This document shows positions 28,301 through 34,313 of a DNA stretch of 64,000 nt, piece by piece. The DNA lies in contig JBBQWZ010000025.1 of the NCBI GenBank assembly GCA_038210135.1, positions 1 to 64,000 of the forward strand. The letters are read 5' to 3'. The translations under genes and the position numbers were made by a program. Each line of letters starts with the position of its first letter. Position 1 is the stretch's first letter. Origin of the DNA: JBBQWZ01 sp038210135 (GTDB lineage Bacteria > Acidobacteriota > Terriglobia > Bryobacterales > Bryobacteraceae). A model generated the notes under the pieces. It did no database searches. It worked only from the letters and a program-made list of their open reading frames with translations, and was not told the DNA's origin.

Positions 28301-28573
28301 CCGCAGTCGGGCGGAGCGAGTCCGATAGGCGGCGGTCCGGCTGGACCCGGCGGCCACAAACCGTCCGGGCCTGGCGAATACACACGCATGTTCCAAGCGC
28401 CGGCCGAACTTACGCTCGGACAGCAGCAGCCGCAGACGAATGCACCGGGCCACAATCAATCTCCGATTGCGCCAGCGGACAAGAAATCGAACCTTGGCCT
28501 GCTCATCGCGATCGGAGTGGTGATTCTGGTTGCGGTGGTCGTGGTGTTGGTTTTCGCGCTGAAGAAGAAGTAG
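25322..28573 (+). CDS. Tail-anchored T6SS-cluster protein with kinase-like half domain and repeated GEFT-x-MF motifs
   Basis: 1083 residues; not a family I can name. Residues about 1-95 align by eye with the N-lobes of the two kinases nearby: KYEL, then TTGRPVLAHLF in place of IGRTVVVKIL, and GTPFLITDRL in place of GRPYMVMEYL. It lacks the glycine loop, has His where kinases have the catalytic Lys, and has no C-lobe. Next come three 40-residue repeats (160-279), then about 780 residues rich in Pro, Ala, Gln and Gly with no predicted fold. Scattered in the latter are about a dozen motifs with consensus G-E-F-T-x-M-F-x-x-P, the first at residue 396 and the last (GEYTRMF) at 1018, plus a related ITSLFDAP near 145 and two acidic forms, EFDLLFG. 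A C-terminal helix (about 1058-1080) ending KKK gives a tail anchor, so nearly all of it faces the cytoplasm. It lies on the opposite strand from every other T6SS gene. The start at 25322 (MSIYQKYEL) is preferred; ATG 25301 and 25304 are alternatives. Confidence 0.85.
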   Translation: MSIYQKYELFELKKDDGVKTFLAKHLTTGRPVLAHLFVNPGSPDQRALLKLVDELQENERKRILERGETDGTPFLITDRLIDYPSLRDWLNVNATGRASHPSLMTVESPSAPPDAPKPLANAGAWTVGDGPVGGPSKRFDDDITSLFDAPAERKTTAATPPTLANIPIPNFATEAPKAPAAPPTLGNIPVPEQKKPVAMPPTLASIPIPNFAPEPPKAAVAPPTLGSIPVPEPKKPVAMPPTLASIPIPNFAPEVPKAPAAPPTLGNIPVPEPKKPVAAPEKGDEFDLLFGGAAPGAPPAPTRAAKPELPPTKVPRREQAPANPESNLDTAPQEQVAEATVKTDPFPMPIDPAQDAEFDLLFGSPMEPNPPAIVEPPAVPVAAPVAVSEPEAARVGEFTRMFAAPVEADLKPPTPAMQVPGSKPEHQVEILMSAPEPIVETMQEPARTEPAKPSAPPTPVSAPGDFTTMFAAPKAESLEPKPAAPPSLVQPPVARPVLAQPAPMPPSLIKPPVAPRQPPSPVQPPSVIAPAPSAFTPNPSGPPSFEPGNFTPKFPSAADAAQNDRKPSSGQAITQTKPAAEPAKPAAPSSPAGEFTGLFQAAPAAGSTPAKLPPSMPPASTPAKPTPHETAASQPEPSKPPSIVAEPKSMFPELAKNMPAPNEPADQTPPQLSPKGPTGEFTSLFQAPSGAVQPPNPATPANSSQGGEFTRMFQSPSRPGPAAPKTVRLSPEEAAKAAQAAAAARPPSKTPPGEFTRMFSSPVNPASPPMQPMTPVKPGAGEFTNMFSAPGSTPVQPAQPGHSQPAAAQPKEGEFTRMFSSPTPGGSAPPMQGSSGKPGEFTNFFEAPAQSNPYSQPPQGFNTPVPVQQQHRGGEFTQMFGKGDIPVNPGQQAAPLAKGGDSSATQRFSTPVQPGFPPQQPQQGSFQSPKPAAPPVQAQPFQPGAFQPGPFTPGPFQGGQAPSGQTPAAPQGFAPPQGFAPPAQPQMAGGFGQPQSGGASPIGGGPAGPGGHKPSGPGEYTRMFQAPAELTLGQQQPQTNAPGHNQSPIAPADKKSNLGLLIAIGVVILVAVVVVLVFALKKK
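25799..26158 (+). repeat. Three tandem 120-base repeats inside the GEFT-repeat gene
   Basis: Copies at 25799-25918, 25919-26038 and 26039-26158, each encoding 40 residues of the form PPTLA(N/S)IPIPNFA followed by APPTLG(N/S)IPVPE and KKPVA. The copies are nearly identical in DNA, so the duplication is recent or kept homogeneous by recombination. Being a multiple of three, it can expand or contract without breaking the frame. Confidence 0.95.
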
Positions 28574-28587
28574 GCGCGGAAGCGGTT

Positions 28588-29952
28588 TTATGTAGCTTCG
28601 GGAAGCAGGATAATCAGTTCCAGCTTCGGATTTGGAAAATCGCCCGGAACGTAAGCGGCGAGATTGCGCGCGCGCGTCACCGCTTCCCAGGCAACGCCCG
28701 ACTGATTCAGGCTGAAGTACTGATAGTTCAATTTGACCGGCAGTTGGCTCGGCGGACGCGAAACGTGCGTCAACGGAACACCGGGCAGAGCCTGTCTAAC
28801 CAGATGCTCGATGTGATTTGCGGAGCAAATCTTGAGCAGGTACGGCGCCTTTGAAATCAGGTCCGCCTCGTTCATCTCGGCGTTGACCGCGAGATACATT
28901 TTCGTATTCCGCAGATATTTGTCGTCGGCGAGGGCGGTGGCGTAGATCGACGGCTGCGTAAGCCGCAGCGGCAGCGATACAAAGTTGCTGGGCACAACAG
29001 TCTCAAGCAGGAAGCGGATCTTCTCGTCGAGGTCCTTGAAGCAAGTCGCGAGATCTTCGTGATCGTATTTCGGAAGATCGCGCGGCTGGATCGAGGTCGA
29101 AAACGTGGACAAGGCTCCGGCGATCGAGAGCATCCACGCATACAGGCGTTCGGGATGCCCGAGGCGCGTCTCGAACAAGTGATTCAGCAGGGGAAAATGC
29201 GAATTGATGGTGTACAGCAGCCAAAAATTCGCGATGTCGGCGACACCGAATTCGGCCAGACTCAGATTCTTTTGCCGGCGAGTACTGGATAGCTGGCTGC
29301 TTTTCGCGGTGAGAATTTCGACCAAACGCCGCGCGATGGCGACTAGCGAATCGTTGGCTGAAAAATCGAGCAGCGGCGGAACGAAGGACGGGTCGAGCTC
29401 AAACAGCCCGGCTGACGTCTTACGGATCCGGGCGACACGAAGTACGGAAAAATGTTGGTGCGATTCGCCTTCGACCAGAATTCGGAAATTCTTGCGTGCG
29501 ACCTGTACGGGCTTTTCGGCCAGACCTGAATTCTCGTCGCGCAGCATGGTAACTTCCGCCAGGAAGCGCGTGTCTACTTTAGTTGAGCCTGGCCGCGAGA
29601 TCGAGACATTGAGGCCGCGTTCGCGGTAATGCGGGATCCCGAGAAACATGTCGAGCGTTTCCTGATCCTGATCGAAGCAATCGGCCAAGGGGCGGGGTGC
29701 GGGCGTGGGATCCGCTTCAGGAGCGTCAAACACCAGCCCGTCGGAGAACATGCCCGAGGCCTGCGCGAGGGCGAAGTATCCGGAGGCGAGCGCCTCGCGG
29801 TTGATCTGCAGCTTAAGGAATCCCCAAGGCGCGAAGTTGAGAGACTGGACCTGAAACTCGAGAGTGCTCTCGATGAACCGATCCTGGGACTGGAGATACT
29901 GCGGACTCAGGAACGTGCCCTTCATCCAGATGACAGGTTGGAGTCGCTTCAC
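28588..29952 (-). CDS. tssK: T6SS baseplate protein TssK, second paralog
   Basis: 454 residues. Co-linear with the first TssK: the start LQPVIWMKGTFLSPQYLQ replaces VVWSEGMYLGPHHFQ, while IANFWLLYTINSHFPLLNH, GHPERLYAWMLSIAGAL, PRDLPKYDHEDL and the C-terminal VPGDFPNPKLELIIL are closely shared. It is therefore a clear but diverged paralog. It follows the FHA-DUF4123 gene by 65 bases and ends 14 bases from the convergent GEFT-repeat gene. Whether it replaces TssK or forms mixed trimers cannot be told. Confidence 0.9.
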   Translation of the reverse strand: MKRLQPVIWMKGTFLSPQYLQSQDRFIESTLEFQVQSLNFAPWGFLKLQINREALASGYFALAQASGMFSDGLVFDAPEADPTPAPRPLADCFDQDQETLDMFLGIPHYRERGLNVSISRPGSTKVDTRFLAEVTMLRDENSGLAEKPVQVARKNFRILVEGESHQHFSVLRVARIRKTSAGLFELDPSFVPPLLDFSANDSLVAIARRLVEILTAKSSQLSSTRRQKNLSLAEFGVADIANFWLLYTINSHFPLLNHLFETRLGHPERLYAWMLSIAGALSTFSTSIQPRDLPKYDHEDLATCFKDLDEKIRFLLETVVPSNFVSLPLRLTQPSIYATALADDKYLRNTKMYLAVNAEMNEADLISKAPYLLKICSANHIEHLVRQALPGVPLTHVSRPPSQLPVKLNYQYFSLNQSGVAWEAVTRARNLAAYVPGDFPNPKLELIILLPEAT

Positions 29953-30017
29953 AATCTAAAAACCTCGTTCGTTCGCACTTCATTTCGTCCGCACAGGCTA
30001 GACCTGATTCCCGCCGA

Positions 30018-31010
30018 TCACAGCAAGACCAACGAATCCTGTTGAAGGCCGCGTCCGCTGTCCCGGAGTTCAACGGCGACTTCGGCCGTTTCGCCTTCTA
30101 CGACGATGCGCGACATGGGGCCAAAGAAATCGGTTACTTCCTGGGGAGAAGCGAGCGGCAGGAATGCGCGCAGAATTCGCGGATCCGCGAAGCGAAAGCT
30201 GAAAGGGCGGCCCGCGCCGGTCCGCATTAAATAGAAAGTCTGAAGATGCCGACGCAACTCATCGAGCGGCGCGACCGTGGTCAAGTAGAAGCCCCAGCCT
30301 TTGCCCCAACCATCCTTAATCAAAACATCGAGCAGCCGCGCGTGCGGGGGCAGCAAAACCAAATAGGTCGCCGTCCGGCCTTGTTCCTGCGCTTGTACGC
30401 CGTCATAGAGCGACGCATACTGCTCGCGCGAGGCGTCGAGAAACGCGGGAACTCGCGATTCGCGGGACGCATCGAGCACGGCGTACACCGGCCACGAATC
30501 CTGATAGACGGATTCGAGCAATTTTATATGCTGCGCGGAGTAGCCCGGCCATTCTTCTTGCGGTTGCGACAGAATCGGCGGAGGAGTCTGCGCCGGTGTC
30601 ATCGCTGGAGCTAGGCCCGGAGGCTCGCCAGGCACCATGCCGGGATAGGTTTGCGTAGGAATCGTCGCGCCCATCATCGTACGGCTTAGGTCCACGCCTT
30701 GCGGGGCGTCTTCAAACCGAACCGAGAAGGTGGACCCGCCGGCGACAACCGTATCGGCTGGCGTTACGATCGCGTCGCCGATTCGCGTTCCGTTGACAAA
30801 GGTTCCATTGCTCGAACCCAGATCCCGGACGCGGCATTGATTGCCATCACACTCGATCGCGAAATGTTGGCCGGAAAGATAGCCGTCCTCGGGAATCGCG
30901 TAATCGGATTTCGTGGTGCGTCCAAGGCGGAGAATCGTACCTGGCGCGATAACGATTCGCCGACCGGCGATCGGACCAGCGACTGCTTCGACAATGACTC
31001 GAATGGCCAT
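30018..31010 (-). CDS. FHA domain fused to DUF4123 (T6SS adaptor-like)
   Basis: 330 residues. The N-terminal FHA domain (about 20-100) has the phospho-threonine-binding residues: Gly30-Arg31 (LRLGRTT), Ser46 and His49 (LSGQHF), and Asn68-Gly69 (SSNGTFVNG). A Pro-rich linker (about 110-155) leads to a DUF4123 domain (about 165-300: WPVYAVLDASRE, SLYDGVQ, WGKGWGFYL, FRFADPRILRAFLPLA, FFGPM). FHA proteins read kinase output in T6SS regulation; DUF4123 proteins load effectors onto VgrG. It sits between the PAAR and second tssK genes. The fusion suggests phosphorylation-dependent effector loading, but that is inference. Confidence 0.9.
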   Translation of the reverse strand: MAIRVIVEAVAGPIAGRRIVIAPGTILRLGRTTKSDYAIPEDGYLSGQHFAIECDGNQCRVRDLGSSNGTFVNGTRIGDAIVTPADTVVAGGSTFSVRFEDAPQGVDLSRTMMGATIPTQTYPGMVPGEPPGLAPAMTPAQTPPPILSQPQEEWPGYSAQHIKLLESVYQDSWPVYAVLDASRESRVPAFLDASREQYASLYDGVQAQEQGRTATYLVLLPPHARLLDVLIKDGWGKGWGFYLTTVAPLDELRRHLQTFYLMRTGAGRPFSFRFADPRILRAFLPLASPQEVTDFFGPMSRIVVEGETAEVAVELRDSGRGLQQDSLVLL

Positions 31011-31089
31011 GAAATAATCGCCTTTTACGTTTGCGCTTTTCTACTCTAACGTTTTTGCCGGGTAGGTTGCTGCGTCCAGGGAAGCGAAC

Positions 31090-31380
31090 CTAACCGCCGA
31101 TCATCACTGTCGGAGCCCCCATCACAATCACGCCACCGTGTACCGTCGGATCGCCCAATCGAGCCGCGGGCAGAAATCCGACCAGAACGGTCATCGAACC
31201 AAGCAGGATCATATCCGGCGGCCCGACGCACACCAGCATGTCGGTGATTCGCGCTTGCGGGAGAAACACCGTCAAGACGGTCGGCTCACACGGGGGCAAG
31301 ATCGGTCCGCCGACGTGAGGAACCAGAACCGTCAACATCGGACAGGTGTGCATATCAAGGACTCTTGCAGCTGGGGGCAT
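31090..31380 (-). CDS. PAAR-domain spike-tip protein
   Basis: 96 residues, a bare PAAR domain that caps the VgrG spike. It contains MPPAARVLDMHTCP at the start, GPPDMILLGSMTVLVG in the middle, and LPAARLGDPTVHGGVIVMG with a C-terminal GAPTVMIGG. The metal-binding His and Cys residues of the family are visible. There is no fused toxin. It starts 17 bases after the vgrG stop. Confidence 0.93.
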   Translation of the reverse strand: MPPAARVLDMHTCPMLTVLVPHVGGPILPPCEPTVLTVFLPQARITDMLVCVGPPDMILLGSMTVLVGFLPAARLGDPTVHGGVIVMGAPTVMIGG

Positions 31381-31397
31381 TTTAATTCGGCGTTCCT

Positions 31398-34238
31398 TTA
31401 CAGGCCTAAATCCGAAATTGCATTTTTGACGTCGTCGGCTGCTTTTGAAGCTTGATCGCCTACCTTGCTGATCGAATCCGCCGCACTCGCAACCGCCGTT
31501 TCCGCACGGTCGGCGGCGGCCTTGACGTCCTTCTCGATCTGGCGCGCGCCTTGCTCCGTCATTTGCTCGGCGTCCTTGGCTTTCTGAACCGCCGCGCTGG
31601 TCGCGTCGTTGATATCTTGCTTTGCTTCCTCGGCCGCGTCCTTAACCTTATTGACAGCCTCATCGGCCTTGTCTTTCACGTCGTCGGCCGCTTTCTGCAG
31701 TTCCTTCTCGGCTTCCTTTACCTTTTGGACGCCTTCGTCGGCTGCTTCTTTTCCCTTATCCGCCACGTCATCGACAGCTTGCTTGGCGTCGTCGATAGCA
31801 GCTTCGGCACTCTTCTTGGCTTCGTCTACGGCGGCGTCGATCTTTTCTTCGACCTGATCTTTGATTTCATCGACTGCGTCGGCAACTTTGTTGGCTGCAT
31901 CCTTGACCTCATCGACGGCCTTCTCGAGACCTGACTTCACATCGTCGATGACGGCGGCGACTTTTTCTTCGGCCTTGTTGATTGCGCCCTGGACCTCGGC
32001 GACCACCTGATCCTGAACTCCTTGCGCCATCTGCCCAAGCTGCTGCATCATGCCGACCGACGCCGCGGCAGCCGCGCCGACCCCTGCAACCGCCGCGGTG
32101 GCCACGGAAGAGACGACCTTGAGAATGTTTTTGGTAGCGCTTTCGAGAACGGCCGGGCCATTCGCCGCCGCCGCCTTCGCGGTATCGGCTACCGCCTGAC
32201 CTATCTCCGGGGCTTTGGGGCTGGATCCGCTTCCGGAGCCCGCCGCGCCGCCCGAATTGATCATAACCATCGGGCCCGTAATCGAGACTCCGGCCGGCCC
32301 GATGTCCACGAAACTAGCACCCGCCTTCAGCGATAACTGCACACCGGCTTCGATGACGAACGTCATGCCGGCTTTGAGGTGGATCTCCATTCCGGAATCC
32401 ACGGCCATTTTCATCCCGGCCTTGATCTGGTAGTTCATCCCGACGTCGAGGGAGGCATCCATGCCAACCTTCTCGTTCCGGTCCAGGCCCACCTTCGAGT
32501 GGCGGTTCATCTTGATCTCGACCTTTTCGTCGTTCTTGACGGTCTCGATCCGGTCGTGGTCGATGGTGATCGTCTGATCGTGACCGACATAATGTGTCTC
32601 GTCGGCTTCGACCTCGACCGTCTGATTTTTTTCCGCGTGGATGGTAATGAGTTCGCTGCCCGCTTTGTCCTCGAAACGGATTTCGTTAAAATTCGCCGGA
32701 CCGCCGCCCTTCGAACTTCTGGATTTGATTCCGCTCTGGGTTTTGTTTTCGGGCAAATCGTACGGCGGCATCGTATCGGCGTTATAAACACTGCCCACGA
32801 TAATCGGCCGGTCGGGATCGCCTTCGAGAAATTCGACGATGACTTCCTGCCCGATTCTCGGAATGTGAATCGCGCCCCACTGCTTGCCCGCCCAGGGCGT
32901 TCCGACGCGCATCCAGCAGGAGGAACTCGCGTTGTACTGGCCGTCGCGATCCCAGTGGAATTGGGCTTTCACGCGACCGTATTTATCCGTAAAGATTTCC
33001 TCTCCGGAGGGTCCGCACACGATCGCGGTTTGCGCTCCGGCAACCACAGGGCGGGGCGTGGTCCGCGGCGGAATGTAGGTTAGCGCGGAAGGAATCGCGA
33101 GGAAGGAGTTCTGATAGTGATTCTCGCGCCCCTTTATGGATTTTGCGCGGAAGTCGCCTTCGGCGGCCTCGTGGTAGACCGCCGTTAGAACATAGGGACC
33201 GTTGGCATCGAAGTGCTCGGCCAGCGTGAACTTGAACCCCGGCATCATCAACCGGCACTTTCCGCCGCCGCGAATGAGGATGGTTGGAGTTTCGGTCGCA
33301 TGCATCCGTATTTTGGCGGTCCGCGAATTGTCCGTGAAGATCTTATTCAGCTCGCTGGATTGTTCGCCGCCGCTGCTGTTGATTCCATCGAACCGCTTCG
33401 CATATTCGCCTGGATACTCAAAGATCTCCCAGGTGTCATTCCCGGCCAACTTCAACTTGTGGCTGACTGTACCCACTTGCACGGTATCGACGACAGGCTG
33501 GTCCGCCGCCAGGTGCTTGTGCGCCAGTTGGAAATTGTGGTCCCACAGCGTATATTTGCCGGACCGCAACTCCTGCTGCTTGCTCCACCGTACGATGCGT
33601 TCTTCGTCGCGGTTGCCACCTTCCACGTCGTCGTACATCAGCGTTGACTCGCCGGGGACATCCTTGAACGACTGCTTCACGTCGCCGACGACCATCTTGG
33701 GCCCATCCTGATGTTTAAAGAAGTAGAAAATCCCCTCTTCTTCCATCAGGCGCGAAACGAAGGCAAAATCGCTTTCGTGATACTGGGTAACGAATTCGCG
33801 CTTTTCGTAGGTACCTTGCAGTTCCGTGGTCACGTCGATGCCGGCGGCCGAAAGTACCGCGTTGAGAATATCGGGAACCGTTTTCTGCTGAAAAATCCGG
33901 CTTTGGACGACTTGAGTCAGGACCCAGAGCTTCGGCACTACAGCCGCTTCGTAGTGAGTGAAAGTTTCGTCGCGATGCAGTTCCTTCATCGCCGCAATGA
34001 TGCCGTGGAAATGGCGCGGCGGTCCCCCGCCAAAACCTTTCAGCCCAAATTCGACGCCCTGCCCTAACAGCTGGTCGAACGGAACGTTGGTCCCGATCGG
34101 CGCATACATCTTCAACTCAAAGCGAAACAGTTCGGAAATCGCCTCGGAACCGGAAAATTTGGCAAGCAGCAGCGCGTCCGGCCCAAGCGGTGTCCCCAGG
34201 AATAAATAGCGATCGCCTTCGACGTAATTATCAGGCAT
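31398..34238 (-). CDS. vgrG: VgrG spike protein with long C-terminal Lys/Asp/Ala-rich extension
   Basis: 946 residues; ordinary VgrGs are about 600-700. The gp27-like part (about 1-380) includes YHESDFAFVSRLMEEEGIFYFF, and the gp5 OB-fold part includes DKYGRVKAQFHWDRDGQYNA, SSCWMRVGTPWAGKQWGAIH and GQEVIVEFLEGDPDRPIIVG. The beta-helix needle runs to GVSITGPMVMINSGG. The last 272 residues (from about 675, encoded by 31401-32216) are extra: a hydrophobic Ala/Val/Gly segment (about 705-735) and then about 200 residues of Lys/Asp/Glu/Ala-rich amphipathic helix of LEA- or apolipoprotein-like character. This makes it a candidate evolved VgrG carrying an effector or cargo-binding domain. It is followed directly by the PAAR gene. 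Confidence 0.94.
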   Translation of the reverse strand: MPDNYVEGDRYLFLGTPLGPDALLLAKFSGSEAISELFRFELKMYAPIGTNVPFDQLLGQGVEFGLKGFGGGPPRHFHGIIAAMKELHRDETFTHYEAAVVPKLWVLTQVVQSRIFQQKTVPDILNAVLSAAGIDVTTELQGTYEKREFVTQYHESDFAFVSRLMEEEGIFYFFKHQDGPKMVVGDVKQSFKDVPGESTLMYDDVEGGNRDEERIVRWSKQQELRSGKYTLWDHNFQLAHKHLAADQPVVDTVQVGTVSHKLKLAGNDTWEIFEYPGEYAKRFDGINSSGGEQSSELNKIFTDNSRTAKIRMHATETPTILIRGGGKCRLMMPGFKFTLAEHFDANGPYVLTAVYHEAAEGDFRAKSIKGRENHYQNSFLAIPSALTYIPPRTTPRPVVAGAQTAIVCGPSGEEIFTDKYGRVKAQFHWDRDGQYNASSSCWMRVGTPWAGKQWGAIHIPRIGQEVIVEFLEGDPDRPIIVGSVYNADTMPPYDLPENKTQSGIKSRSSKGGGPANFNEIRFEDKAGSELITIHAEKNQTVEVEADETHYVGHDQTITIDHDRIETVKNDEKVEIKMNRHSKVGLDRNEKVGMDASLDVGMNYQIKAGMKMAVDSGMEIHLKAGMTFVIEAGVQLSLKAGASFVDIGPAGVSITGPMVMINSGGAAGSGSGSSPKAPEIGQAVADTAKAAAANGPAVLESATKNILKVVSSVATAAVAGVGAAAAASVGMMQQLGQMAQGVQDQVVAEVQGAINKAEEKVAAVIDDVKSGLEKAVDEVKDAANKVADAVDEIKDQVEEKIDAAVDEAKKSAEAAIDDAKQAVDDVADKGKEAADEGVQKVKEAEKELQKAADDVKDKADEAVNKVKDAAEEAKQDINDATSAAVQKAKDAEQMTEQGARQIEKDVKAAADRAETAVASAADSISKVGDQASKAADDVKNAISDLGL

Positions 34239-34313
34239 GGCGTTGGATCCGCCTCCCGGGCGGAAGAGCGCAGCACCGGCGGATCTGCTCCGCCGGAAGC
34301 CGTGTCTATCGAG

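Noticed and set aside
31600..32000. Possible CRISPR-like or tandem DNA repeat in the vgrG tail
   Set aside because: The repetition is in amino-acid pattern (Lys/Asp/Ala helix), not in DNA spacing or sequence.
32379..33711. Long plus-strand open frames opposite vgrG
   Set aside because: They mirror the vgrG codons; the vgrG frame has clear domains throughout.
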